Made by a program: the position numbers and the translations under genes
From: CAYZTY01 sp964444665
Lineage (GTDB): Bacteria; Planctomycetota; Phycisphaerae; Sedimentisphaerales; CAYZTY01
DNA length: 64,000 nt
Assembly: GCA_964444665.1 (NCBI GenBank)
Contig: CAYUIE010000004.1
Span: forward strand, 1-64,000
Direction of reading: 5' to 3'
The notes under the pieces: generated by a model
What the model saw: the letters and a program-made list of their open reading frames with translations, nothing else
Databases searched by the model: none
Told to the model about the DNA's origin: nothing
Part shown: one piece after another, positions 45,101 through 52,465 of the stretch
How the letters are laid out: every line of letters starts with the position of its first letter
Position numbering within the stretch: position 1 is the first letter of the stretch

Positions 45101-45843
45101 ACGTCGAGCCATGGCTGTGTTTTGGTTGCAGTCCAGTCGAGTGAATTGGGGCCGGTATTTGTCAATGTATAGGTCTGGCAATCCGGCGTGAAAGGTCCTC
45201 CTTCATTACCCGATGAGATAAAGTCTTCCGGCGGGGTAATACTGAGGTCGCCTAAAGCGTCACCTAACAAACAGACATCATCAATATTCCAGCCGGGATA
45301 TGTAACCGAACCATCCGTCGGTCCCATAGTCCAGCGAATGTAAACCGTGGACTGCTCATCAGCGACGGAGGAAATATCGTATATACACTCAACCCAAGCA
45401 CCGTCGCAGAAACTGCTCCCCGTGTGATCCCAGACGAGTATCCAGGTGCTTCCGTTATTGCTTACCTCTACTTTTGCGTGGTCATAAGCTGAAGATTCCA
45501 CGCCCAGCCAACGCCAGAACTTCAAGGTCACATTCTCGTAGCCGGAGCAGTTTATCGCCGTTGTAGTCAGATAATACGACGGCATGCTGTTGGTATAGTC
45601 TCCCGAAAGGTTGTAGCCATAAACATTGGCACCGGTATGACCGGAAGTTGGATCTTGACAGTCGGACCCGCCTCCCAATGGAACACCGAAGCTCCATTGT
45701 CCCTGCGTACTCCAACCAGGATTTGTATCCAACGGGAAACAAACGATTGTGACAGCCTGCACATCAGCAAGTGCAGCAAAAGCAAGAATAGTCAGAGCTG
45801 CAAAAACAGTGATAATTGAAGAGTGATAACTGCATGATTTCAT
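39133..45843 (-). CDS. Giant secreted subtilisin-family protease with FG-GAP propeller and dockerins
   Basis: About 2,236 residues from ATG 45843, which has AGGAGG 7 bases upstream (the longer frame adds 26 codons). Order: signal peptide; MAM-like jelly-roll (NPGWSTQGQWSFGVP); BACON-like module; seven FG-GAP-type repeats of 55 residues (about 304-685); second BACON; LamG-like domain (GGYFEDFDDGLAQDWEEDV); third and fourth BACON-like parts; subtilase propeptide (RLLVRFAPHVDKTW); S8 domain with Asp in LLDSGVDYTHPD (about 1470), His in GTHCAGT (about 1527), Ser in GTSMAGPH (about 1684); nidogen-like domain; half-dockerin GDLNGDLNTDLTDFAILASSWY; another MAM-like domain; final half-dockerin. All catalytic residues are present, so it should be an active extracellular protease. 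Confidence 0.9.
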   Translation of the reverse strand: MKSCSYHSSIITVFAALTILAFAALADVQAVTIVCFPLDTNPGWSTQGQWSFGVPLGGGSDCQDPTSGHTGANVYGYNLSGDYTNSMPSYYLTTTAINCSGYENVTLKFWRWLGVESSAYDHAKVEVSNNGSTWILVWDHTGSSFCDGAWVECIYDISSVADEQSTVYIRWTMGPTDGSVTYPGWNIDDVCLLGDALGDLSITPPEDFISSGNEGGPFTPDCQTYTLTNTGPNSLDWTATKTQPWLDVTPGSGTLAGGASTTVDVCINPNANILPLGVYTDTVTFSNLTSGIVHERSVELRVVMPEFKLTASDGASSDNFGISVSISGDRCVIGADSDDDKGSSSGSAYIFEWNGTNWDQQAKLTASDGASSDYLGYSVSISGDRCVVGAYGDDDNGSYSGSAYIFEWNGTNWSQQAKLTASDGASGDYFGYSVSISGGRCVVGADGDDDMGSYSGSAYIFEWNGTNWSQQAKLTASDGASGDYFGYSVSISGGRCVVGADGDDDMGSYSGSAYIFEWNGTNWSQQAKLTASDGADSDYFGYSVSISGNCCVVGARYDDDKGSSSGSAYIFEWNGTNWSQQAKLTASDGASGDYFGNSVSISGDRCVVGADGDDDKGSSSGSAYLFEWNGTSWIQKTKLTASDGAGSDYYGCSVSISDDRCVVGARYDDDKGSSSGSAYVYGRLDALRITAVMPPEDFIISGYETGPFTPSTKTYQLTNTGPNSLDWSAHITETWLDIDYTSGTLGPDEITTVELRLTTEVNLLPPGGYSDTILFTNLSNGANQSRYVTLDVNPGPAEIEVTDSISPVDDLNMPFGDVIIGLSRREHITVTNTDPTFSLVVTDISLGGGYFEDFDDGLAQDWEEDVDADWGVVNQEYRAYQPSPSGTNSMVATYSGEILENFCYEVKIRRAESSGYARYIIFRATADFESYPVSTGSGYGFGIDEESYLIFKLVSGTITTLVSWTDSSYINPPTSWNTLKVMANGSDLQFYINGYLIHSLTDLGLTSGRIGLLGYTGTSYSSVTHFFDDVLVTEPETTSQTISAEQQWYNEHPSTASESEAAPENWKPPEYPGQGEVPLQILPVQSANLSSGGFRLENVSSLPVIVAPSSSIDVNVVFEPTDVEECEAVVVIKSSDIDEPEVEVQLSGRGMTDYLEIIPDANFVFSGHPGGPFVPSNTSYQLTNIGPVSIDWTVDSDIPWLDLYSSGGTLNPGESTSIVVAPNAQADTMEEGYHCGDLNFLDIATTLLQKRTVCLNVYTDPKIWVSPYSFEAEIPQGCNDIQILTIGNTGGSALEFSLSVQQTGFTPLKAEDYSIDSILPGQDFTVLADDANFAPGRLLVRFAPHVDKTWPNITQKKSILKSLNEPAIEREYEIVPGLSLVNLPAGVSVEKALVAFNQTKGILYAQPDYEIRLDSIQQNIPNDEYFDDLWGMHNIGQTGGLVDADIDAPEAWDIWIGNRDIIIALLDSGVDYTHPDLSANMWINEAEFNGTSGVDDDGNGYVDDIHGWDFADNDSDPIDYHYHGTHCAGTIGAVGNNGIGVVGVCWDVEIMPLKIFPNYGETAFISGAISAIEYAVNNGARAMSNSWGGGPYNQPLRDTIEAADAAGLLFVASAGNDGVNNDTSPHYPSSYPCENIIAVLSTDYYDNKSGSSCYGPVSVDLGAPGSSILSCEPGGWYQYLSGTSMAGPHVAGACALIWSACPSLTYLEVKDIILQTVDPTLAGLCVSGGRLNLHQAILEAEDSCGALAGGWIGFVPETGAVGPGQTINVNVVFDANRLPGTYKGNIIISSNDPYVPEIIAQATLTIEPTDYFTELFDPNVPIDPNDPRCNDMTGRTLTFSPDGSSIYYKACINEANDFPVDPNGGTIISLGDDDYVPVQLIDASINLYGTDYDVFYIGSNGYVSFISGDIRHFETLEDHFALPRISALFDDLDPSAGGVISWKQLDDRVVVTFENVPEYSLANSNSFQIEMRFNGKLRITLLDIAAQDGLVGLSQGRGLPLWFTQSDLSDYGMCNFTGDLNGDLNTDLTDFAILASSWYSPYEVLTVETISDLFNSISYNGSDGTQDWSGDWLEIGESDGPGAGDVRVVGSFVSNALRIGHHSQGKGLLREADLSGATFAELTFNWWRVGPYFHNNMKVDVSDDGGSSWTNLLTIPDGYSTWLNSEAFDISAYTAPNTQIRFMANQNGNGYVYFDDVQVEYDLTQVSELWCEECDFNQDNRINLSDLLIFCEHWLE
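43811..44965 (-). repeat. Seven tandem 165-bp FG-GAP coding repeats
   Basis: Units begin at 43811, 43976, 44141, 44306, 44471, 44636 and 44801, exactly 165 bp (55 codons) apart. The units at 44306-44470 and 44471-44635 appear identical base for base, and others differ at few positions, showing recent duplication or gene conversion. Each unit encodes a phrase such as YFGYSVSISGGRCVVGADGD followed by SAYIFEWNGTNW, one blade of an integrin-alpha-like propeller. Confidence 0.9.
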
Positions 45844-46443
45844 GACTAATCCTCCTATAAAAGTTTTATTGCTGCAACAAAACTTCCCCCCAATTCCTTT
45901 TATTTCAGTCGGTGTGAACACCTGAAGCGAAATTATGAAGCTTTCTTATCCTTCTCCATAAAATCAGTAAACTATACTCTCCAGACAGAAAAGTCAAGAA
46001 TATTATTGGGCCCTGATCTTACAATTTGCAATTCAGCCTGCCATCTAAGTGATGCTCTAAACCGACTTTCTGTTCCATTAATTTATTCTTTTTTATTTTT
46101 TTAACTATTTTTTTTCGTGAGACAGCACGCACAGAAAAATCTCGCAGAATCCTAATCAATTTGTGGCGCGCGGTATCGGTGTTCTTACTGCGCAGACTAA
46201 CTTTTAGCAGCTTTCGGAGAAATTAAAATTTACACCCGCCTTACTTATAGAAATGCTAAATCGCGATTTGCTGTGACTTACAAATGATAAAATTAATAAA
46301 CGACAACCGTTGCAAGTCTCTTAGTTTTCTTTTGTCTTTATATAAATTATACACGATTTTCGAATAAAGTCAATAAATGCCGTACTAAGTATTGATAATG
46401 TTTTAATAAACTTGGTGTAGCCAAAGAATTTAGCGGTATTTAA
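45844..46443. other. Gene-free AT-rich upstream region of the subtilase gene
   Basis: No gene seen. It contains long A/T runs (46080-46110) and plausible but unremarkable promoter-like words. The 5' leader of the protease gene and possibly its promoter lie in the first 150 bp; I cannot place a convincing -35/-10 pair. Confidence 0.4.
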
Positions 46444-46593
46444 CTAATTCTTCGTGTTTAGTCGTTGCTCTATGGCTGCTATACGGCTCTCTAAGTCCTC
46501 AGTCTCTTTGTGTTTGAGGATATATTCGATAACGTCCTTACAGGCCAGCCGTTTGGCCGGAGCTTCCAGAACAGGACAGAAAAGCCATACTCG
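46444..46593 (-). pseudogene. Short coding fragment, coiled-coil tail
   Basis: On the minus strand an open stretch reads CPVLEAPAKRLACKDVIEYI and continues LKHKETEDLESRIAAIEQRLNTKN before a TAG. The helix-forming C-terminus with charged heptads and the coherent codon use look like a real protein end, but the frame is closed by a stop just upstream and has no ATG/GTG/TTG start. It is either a very short gene with an unusual start or the end of a disrupted one. Confidence 0.3.
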
Positions 46594-46614
46594 ATATAGT
46601 TAAGAGGTAGGTAA

Positions 46615-46926
46615 ATGGGATACACTAAAACTAAACTGATGACTAAAATGCTTGCTGAGGAGTTTAACGAAGAAAAGCTGTATTCGTTTAAGTCCTATGG
46701 TGAAGGGGGACGTTATACCCAGAGACAAAAGGATTATGCCTTTAAACTGATAGAAGAGTACGGAATAAGAGCTACAGCCCGAATCCTGAAAGTGCAAAGA
46801 AGGACACTACAGTGGTGGTGTAGGGAACATTATGTCTGGGTTAAACGCTGCCCAAGCTGGATTTATGGCTGGGCTGAAAGACGCAGGAAACGAAGGGCAT
46901 TTTGGCAGCGAAGAGGATACTGTTAA
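46615..46926 (+). CDS. Small helix-turn-helix protein of unknown function
   Basis: 103 residues with a central helix-turn-helix of transposase/Psq style: RYTQRQKDYAFKLIEEYGIR then ATARILKVQRRTLQWWCREH. The tail is rich in Arg and Trp (WAERRRKRRAFWQRRGYC). AGGTAGG precedes the ATG. Such stand-alone HTH proteins accompany mobile DNA, but no recombinase domain is attached and no partner ORF follows. Probably a DNA-binding protein; more cannot be said. Confidence 0.55.
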   Translation: MGYTKTKLMTKMLAEEFNEEKLYSFKSYGEGGRYTQRQKDYAFKLIEEYGIRATARILKVQRRTLQWWCREHYVWVKRCPSWIYGWAERRRKRRAFWQRRGYC

Positions 46927-47184
46927 GTCGGCTATATAATCCGGCCCCCTAGGCATTCCCGTTTAATCAAATTTAATGGTTTCATAGTCATAACATTTTT
47001 CCTGTTCACTAATCTTTTATATGTGGCAATGATTTTTTACTTTTCTAGTGAAATAGAGCTGAAGAAAAGTTACCATAAATACCTGATAGGCCCTAAGTGA
47101 GATGTTCTGTGGTCTGAAAATCTTGTATTGATACCTCAAGATTTACACATGCAGAATTTCATGAATATGAAATGGAATTAACCT

Positions 47185-47721
47185 ATGGGTTTTTGGGGAT
47201 TATTCAAAAAGAAGTCTTGCGTTAAAAAAGTAATATCAAATCAAATTATTGTTAAGAGGGATAATATTGAAGGATTGATTGGATTTAATGAAATCGAGGA
47301 AACACTGCAATCACTTGTTGCTATTTCAATCAATAAACAAATTTTTAATCTCATAGATTTAAGTATAGATGGATATGGATTAGATAAGCGTGAGTTACAT
47401 GAGATACCTGAAGTATGTGAATGGGCTAGAGTTTTAAGACAAAAGATACCCCTGTTATTTTATTTCTTAGATTTATCAAGTGCCAAACGTTATGTTGGTT
47501 GGTTGTGTGGTCCAGTGTCTGTAGATGAAATTCTAACTAATAAATTGCAAATCAGATACCAAAAAGAGTTGAACAAATGTATTGATGAATCTTGGAAACA
47601 AGGTAATGATTATTTAATTGAAACTGGTGCTTCGAAGGACTTCATCGAGTCCCTACAAGATGCCGATTTCTCACGAATAAGTGAACTTTCTATCATGGCA
47701 ACAAAAATATATGTTCCATGA
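47185..47721 (+). CDS. Hypothetical protein, AT-rich
   Basis: 178 residues with no signal peptide or transmembrane helix. It begins with a short basic-hydrophobic stretch (GFWGLFKKKSCVKKVI) and is otherwise mixed alpha/beta in appearance, with a helical C-terminal half (RYQKELNKCIDESWKQGNDY). Codon use is AT-rich, unlike nearby core genes, in an accessory stretch next to a tRNA. No family recognised. Confidence 0.55.
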   Translation: MGFWGLFKKKSCVKKVISNQIIVKRDNIEGLIGFNEIEETLQSLVAISINKQIFNLIDLSIDGYGLDKRELHEIPEVCEWARVLRQKIPLLFYFLDLSSAKRYVGWLCGPVSVDEILTNKLQIRYQKELNKCIDESWKQGNDYLIETGASKDFIESLQDADFSRISELSIMATKIYVP

Positions 47722-47807
47722 CAAAAATATAAGAAGTAACGAAAGAGCTACTCATAATTCGATATCTTACAAGCTTTAGTTCGAACCTAATCCCAAACTC
47801 CACCATA

Positions 47808-48191
47808 CTATCTGCAAAACAAACTACGTAAAAATGATACTATGCGTCCACGTGGTAGTATGCGAGTTTCTCGGCATACCAAAACATTCTGCACACCATC
47901 GAGAAACCTTTGGCCAGCTTTTGCCTCTTTCAACTTATTGAGAATCATTTCGCTGATTATATACAGGCTACCTTTGTTGACTTGTTTAGTTACGTAGCGA
48001 AATGGGTCGTCATCAGAATGTATTCTAACGACCTCCACACCTTTAGTCCGTAAGCACTTGATGATGTGTCTTCCAACGCAACCACATGGATTATTGACCC
48101 TATCCTCTGTTGTTACCCATACGTATTTTCCTCCACGTTTGGCAAGCCTAAAGGCCATAACGGAGAAAGCGGCAGGATACCCCTTTTTCAT
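47808..48191 (-). CDS. Hypothetical protein, possibly truncated
   Basis: 127 residues. The central part (AFRLAKRGGKYVWVTTEDRV, GRHIIKCLRTKGVEVVRIHS) reads like a compact alpha/beta nucleic-acid or nucleotide-binding fold, but no motif is diagnostic. The C-terminus is abruptly basic (RETRILPRGRIVSFLRSLFCR), which may mark a frameshifted end. No ribosome binding site is clear. Held at low confidence. Confidence 0.35.
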   Translation of the reverse strand: MKKGYPAAFSVMAFRLAKRGGKYVWVTTEDRVNNPCGCVGRHIIKCLRTKGVEVVRIHSDDDPFRYVTKQVNKGSLYIISEMILNKLKEAKAGQRFLDGVQNVLVCRETRILPRGRIVSFLRSLFCR

Positions 48192-48861
48192 ATCCCTCTT
48201 GCTAGTAAGATATTCTCCCTTTTTACACTCTATATTCCCAATGATTAGTGCTATGTGTTCTAATTGTAAGTTACGGGTAATCTATCGCCTCCATAAAACA
48301 TGTTCAGCAGCTCTACTCCCTTTACTACTTCCTTATCTACCATAGTAAATTCTCCATTCTCAACGTGGATGAGTTCCAAAGAAATGCTACTATATACTTT
48401 GATATTCCTTTTGAAGAGTTCCTTCCCAATCCAACCCTACAATATCAAAATCTAATCTCAATATCAACAACTTCCATAAGATTCAGCATTAAACTCTTCT
48501 TCAAATATTAATGTGTCATTAGTATAAAGAGGATGCAATAAAAGTAGAATTAAGATCCTGTAAGTGAATCAAGTTCTTTCAGCAAATTAGATACATCCGG
48601 CTATTTTTAATAACCTTATCTGTCTGTACATATACATCCTGTATATACATTGTTGCCATTGGTAAATCTGCATAACCAAGAAGCCTTTGATTCGAGAAAC
48701 CTGGCAACAAAATAGTGACAATGACCAGTGTATTTAAATTTATTCAGTAAAACTGACGCCGGATTTGACGACCAGCAGTAATTTTAGCGAAAACTACGGA
48801 AGAAAAGAATTGTAAAAGATGCAGGCAAGCACTTATAATATAACCGGTTATGTTGGTTTTG
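48192..48861. other. Gene-free AT-rich region before tRNA-Arg
   Basis: No gene supported. Contains the copy of the GATTCGAGAAAC..GG..AACAAAAT repeat at 48690-48722 (partner at 39011) and otherwise simple AT-rich sequence. The open frame crossing the tRNA on the minus strand is an artefact. Confidence 0.4.
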
Positions 48862-48934
48862 TCCCCGTAGCTCAATAGGATAGAGCGCTGGCCTCCGGAG
48901 CCAGAGGTTGTGCGTTCGAGTCGCACCGGGGATA
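48862..48934 (+). tRNA. tRNA-Arg (anticodon CCG)
   Basis: Cloverleaf is complete: acceptor GTCCCCG/CGGGGAT (one G-T pair), D-arm GCTC/GAGC, anticodon stem CTGGC/GCCAG with loop CTCCGGA giving anticodon CCG, variable loop AGGTT, T-arm GTGCG-TTCGAGT-CGCAC, and discriminator A. The 3' CCA is not encoded. It would read CGG codons. tRNA ends are common integration sites, and the DNA on its left is accessory in character, but no integrase is in the window. Confidence 0.96.
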
Positions 48935-49101
48935 TTCAATCAGGACAATTAAAACGCTCAATTCGTTGCAAAACCGGCCGTAATTTGGTATCCTAAGGAA
49001 AGAATCGGAAATCACCGGCAGGCGGTATTTATATTCTTCTCATACGAGCCTTGGCCGGTAGTCTGGGAATGATTTCCCGCTCGTACTCTCAAGTGTGCCT
49101 T

Positions 49102-51678
49102 ATGAAGTTGACAACTAAATCTCGAGTTTTTGTTTTTATACTACTTGCGGTGGTCGTCATAAACGGCCGTTGGTTTCTGAGCCGGTTGGGCCTTATCAGT
49201 CCAAACATTCGCCAAATCATCCTTATCAGTATCGACACCTGCCGGGCCGACTACCTCAGTTGCTACGGTTACCCGCGCCGGACCACACCCAATATTGACG
49301 CCATTGCACAACAGGCCGTTCTCTTCGAGCAAGTCATAACACCGGTCCCCTTAACGCTGCCAGCACACTCCTCGATGTTGACGGGCACTATCCCCCCCTA
49401 TCACGGCGTGCGGAACAACCTTAACTACAAATTTCGGGAGTGGAACACAAGTGTCGCGGAAATACTGCGAGAACACGATTACAGGACCGGAGCAATCATC
49501 AGTGCATTTGTTCTGGATGCACAGTTCGGATTGAATCAGGGCTTCGAAACTTACAACGATGATTTTATCGAAGCACGGCATTACGGCGAATATATGGAAC
49601 GCAAAGCCCAGGAGACGAGTGAATTTGCGTGCAGATGGCTTGAAGAGAATCGTGACGAAAAGTTTTTTCTCTTTCTGCATTACTTTGACCCGCACGATGC
49701 ATACGTGCCGCCCGAGCCGTTTGCCTCAAGGTTTGCGGATAATCTATACGCCGGGGAAATTGCTTACACAGACGACTGCATCGGCCGGGTGATTGAGAAG
49801 TTAAAGGCGCTGGGGCTGTACGATTCGTCACTTATCATCATCGTCAGTGACCACGGCGAAGGCCTGGGGCAGCACGCCGAAGAAACGCACGGCTATTTTA
49901 TATACCAAAGTACTGTGAGAGTGCCGTTGATTTTCAAGCTACCCGGCGGCTCCAAGCCCTCTAAGGTGAGTGAGCCGGTGGCAGTGATTGATATAGCGCC
50001 AACGATACTGCGGATGCTCAGAGTTCCGGTGCCGGCCAAAGTTCAGGGACGGGATTTGTCGGGCTTATTTACAAAAAAGCAAGGGGGAAAAAAACAGAAA
50101 GAAATTTACTGTGAATCGATTGGGGCAACCCAATACGGCTGCAATCCTCTCTTCGGCGTAGTGCAGGGCCGATGGAAATATATCGAGACTACGAAGCCGG
50201 AACTATACGATATTGTCCAAGACCCGGATGAGACAAAGAACCTGGTAGAAACCGAGACCAGACAGGCAAAGATACTTCAAGACCGGTTGAAACATATTTT
50301 AAGCGAGCAAGGCCACGCCGGCCAAGAGGACAGCAAGGCGACATTAGACCAGAAGAGTCTGCAGCGCCTGGCGTCACTCGGTTACGTAGGTGGTGGCGAA
50401 GTCAGCGAAGAATTTAATATTGACCTAAACAAGGAAGACCCGAAGGACCTGATTGGGGTCTACAATCTGGAACGAAAGTACAATAGACTTTTCATGATGC
50501 AACAGTACGACGAAGCCGAGAAGATATGCCGTCAGATACTAAAACAACGGCCAGATTACGCGGGCGCCCACAGGTACATGGGTGAAATAGCTATGAAGCG
50601 GGACCAGCCGGCAGAGGCGGCTGCACACTTAGCGGAGGCGCTTCGACTTGACAACAGCCGGCCCGACATACACGAGGTTATGGCTGTAGCAATGACAATG
50701 CTGGGCAGACTTGACGAAGCCTATAAACACCACCAGGAGGCCCTGCGTATAATGCCTGATGAGCCCAAATTTATCCACAATTTCGGGACTCTACTGGCCA
50801 AGCAGGGAAAACCTGAACAGGCTATCGCTATGTTCAAAAAGGCGTTGGAAATCGACCCTGATTATGTTGATGCCTATCACAATCTGGGAAATATTCTCGC
50901 CCAACAAGGAAAAATGAACGAGGCGGCCAATTATTGGAGAGAATCATTACGGCGCAAACCGGGCCAGACTAATGTGTTGGAAAATCTGGGCAAGATATCC
51001 TACGAAGAAGGCAAAATGGATGAGGCGATCGAGTACTTAAAGAAGTCTATTCAAGTAAATCCCCAGCAATCCAGAGTGTACTTCAACCTGGGATTAATAT
51101 TTAGCAAGAAGGGAGATATTAGCCAAGCGACAGAGCAATACCTAAAAGTAGTACAATTGAAGCCTGACCACTATCAGGCCCACATCAATCTTGCAAATTT
51201 ACTCGCTAAACAGGGCAAGACTACTGAGGCAATTCAGCATTGGAAGCATAGTCTTGAGGTAAAGCCCGAACAGGCTGCTGTACATCAGCGGCTGGGTATC
51301 GCCCTGGTCAAACAGGATAAGGTTGCTGAGGCCGTTTCACACTTCAGGGAGACAGTTCGCCTCATGCCGAACCAGCCCGGAGCTCTAAGAAACCTGGCGT
51401 GGATTCTATCGACTTACCGAGGTGATGGGGTTCATAATCCTAATGAGGCCATTCAGTTTGCAGAGCACGCCTGCGAGCTGACGAATTACAAAGATGCGGG
51501 GATGCTTGACACGCTGGCGACGGCCTACGCCGCAGCCGAGCAATTTGACAAGGCAGTAACCACTGCTCAAAAGGCGGTGGATTTGGCCCTTTCTTCAGGT
51601 CAGGAAAGAAAGGCAGAAGCCATCCGTAAACGTCTCGAACTTTATCAGGCCGGGCAACCATACTACCAAAATCCCTAA
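49102..51678 (+). CDS. Sulfatase-fold (alkaline phosphatase superfamily) protein with TPR repeats
   Basis: About 858 residues from ATG 49102 (TTG 49051 also open), starting with a membrane anchor VFVFILLAVVVINGRWFL. The alkaline-phosphatase-superfamily domain follows: ILISIDTCRADYLSCYGYPR, and then PLTLPAHSSMLTG, where a sulfatase would have the formylglycine motif Cys-x-Pro-x-Arg but this protein has Thr-Leu-Pro-Ala-His. Metal ligands SDHGEGLGQHAEETHG are present. From about 440 to 850 there are about nine TPR units (for example DAYHNLGNILAQQGKMNEAA). Thr at the nucleophile position suggests a phosphohydrolase or phosphotransferase rather than a sulfatase. Confidence 0.85.
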   Translation: MKLTTKSRVFVFILLAVVVINGRWFLSRLGLISPNIRQIILISIDTCRADYLSCYGYPRRTTPNIDAIAQQAVLFEQVITPVPLTLPAHSSMLTGTIPPYHGVRNNLNYKFREWNTSVAEILREHDYRTGAIISAFVLDAQFGLNQGFETYNDDFIEARHYGEYMERKAQETSEFACRWLEENRDEKFFLFLHYFDPHDAYVPPEPFASRFADNLYAGEIAYTDDCIGRVIEKLKALGLYDSSLIIIVSDHGEGLGQHAEETHGYFIYQSTVRVPLIFKLPGGSKPSKVSEPVAVIDIAPTILRMLRVPVPAKVQGRDLSGLFTKKQGGKKQKEIYCESIGATQYGCNPLFGVVQGRWKYIETTKPELYDIVQDPDETKNLVETETRQAKILQDRLKHILSEQGHAGQEDSKATLDQKSLQRLASLGYVGGGEVSEEFNIDLNKEDPKDLIGVYNLERKYNRLFMMQQYDEAEKICRQILKQRPDYAGAHRYMGEIAMKRDQPAEAAAHLAEALRLDNSRPDIHEVMAVAMTMLGRLDEAYKHHQEALRIMPDEPKFIHNFGTLLAKQGKPEQAIAMFKKALEIDPDYVDAYHNLGNILAQQGKMNEAANYWRESLRRKPGQTNVLENLGKISYEEGKMDEAIEYLKKSIQVNPQQSRVYFNLGLIFSKKGDISQATEQYLKVVQLKPDHYQAHINLANLLAKQGKTTEAIQHWKHSLEVKPEQAAVHQRLGIALVKQDKVAEAVSHFRETVRLMPNQPGALRNLAWILSTYRGDGVHNPNEAIQFAEHACELTNYKDAGMLDTLATAYAAAEQFDKAVTTAQKAVDLALSSGQERKAEAIRKRLELYQAGQPYYQNP

Positions 51679-51724
51679 TAAACCATCTTCTTCACGGCCG
51701 TGTACATATAGGCAGCAATTTGTT

Positions 51725-51753
51725 TTGACGGGAGTATCCGCGTGACATATAAT
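51725..51753 (+). promoter_or_regulatory. Sigma-70 promoter of the ModE/MobAB operon
   Basis: TTGACG (51725-51730) and TATAAT (51748-51753) with an optimal 17-bp spacer. Predicted start near 51760 leaves a 140-nt leader before the first gene, containing a T-rich stretch (51837-51852) but no clear terminator stem. No molybdenum-cofactor riboswitch consensus is evident to me. Confidence 0.7.
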
Positions 51754-51902
51754 TTGTCCCTCTCGCGAGACCGGACGCATCCTGACCGTGAAAGCTAAGT
51801 CTAAAACTGAGCGATTAAAGAGTGAGAACTAAAGCCCTTTTTTATTTTTTATGCGATATGTCGAAGAATGCATAACCACTATTATACCGGAGAGAACCAC
51901 GA

Positions 51903-52094
51903 ATGACAAGGGAGCAGGAATTGTCGGATGCCGTCCTCGAACTGACCCGTCAGGAAGGCGGTGAAAAAAAGCTGACGTGCGCCGAGGCCTTCGAGCTGGC
52001 GAGGAAACTCGACGTGGAGATTTTTGAAATCGGGCGCATTTGCAACCGGGAGAAGATAAAAATCCGCAAATGCCAGCTCGGCTGCTTTTCATAA
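51903..52094 (+). CDS. Small conserved protein with C-terminal CQLGCF motif
   Basis: 63 residues. The body KLTCAEAFELARKLDVEIFEIGRICNREKIKI is a small helical domain, and the end KCQLGCFS carries two cysteines in a conserved terminal motif that I have seen in small proteins beside ModE-like regulators in anaerobes; a third and fourth Cys (LTCAEA, GRICN) could complete a metal site. GAGAGAACC precedes the ATG. First gene of the operon, 17 bp before the ModE-like gene. Function unknown; a role with molybdenum or tungsten is suggested only by context. Confidence 0.65.
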   Translation: MTREQELSDAVLELTRQEGGEKKLTCAEAFELARKLDVEIFEIGRICNREKIKIRKCQLGCFS

Positions 52095-52111
52095 CAGCAG
52101 GGAGGTAAAAC

Positions 52112-52465
52112 GTGAAGAAGCTAAAGGCCAGGTTCAAACTCTGGCTGAGCACAAAAAACACAGAAGGCGTATTCGGCGACGGCAAATGGCGGCTTCTAAA
52201 AGCCATTGAGTCCAAGGGTTCATTAAGCGCCGCCAGTAAATACCTGCACATAAGTTATCGTAAGGCGTGGGGTGATTTGAAAAAGGCCGAGGAATCCCTT
52301 GGTATTAGCCTTGTCGATAAACACAGGGGAGGCCTTGCAGGCGGACAAACAACTTTGAGCAAGCAGGGTAAAAAATGGATTAAGGCGTATGAACGGTATC
52401 GTCGGGATATCGGAAAAGCCGTCGAAAAGGCCTACTTAAAGCACATCAAGAGATTAGCAGAATGA
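52112..52465 (+). CDS. ModE-like winged-helix regulator (N-terminal domain only)
   Basis: 117 residues equivalent to the DNA-binding half of ModE: GDGKWRLLKAIESKGSLSAA, then SKYLHISYRKAWGDLKKAEES and the wing with GGLAGGQTTLSKQG. The molybdate-binding TOBE/Mop domains of E. coli ModE are missing, as in many short ModE proteins. GGGAGG is 8 bases before the GTG/ATG start region. Stop overlaps the next ATG by 4 bp. Likely regulates this operon, with ligand sensing supplied by another factor or lost. Confidence 0.88.
   Translation: MKKLKARFKLWLSTKNTEGVFGDGKWRLLKAIESKGSLSAASKYLHISYRKAWGDLKKAEESLGISLVDKHRGGLAGGQTTLSKQGKKWIKAYERYRRDIGKAVEKAYLKHIKRLAE

Noticed and set aside
48744..48926. Minus-strand open frame over the tRNA
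   Set aside because: It crosses the tRNA-Arg gene, whose cloverleaf is complete, and has no coding signature.
48862..48934. Integrated element using tRNA-Arg as attachment site
   Set aside because: No integrase gene and no repeat of the tRNA 3' end found in the window; accessory character of the left side alone is not enough.
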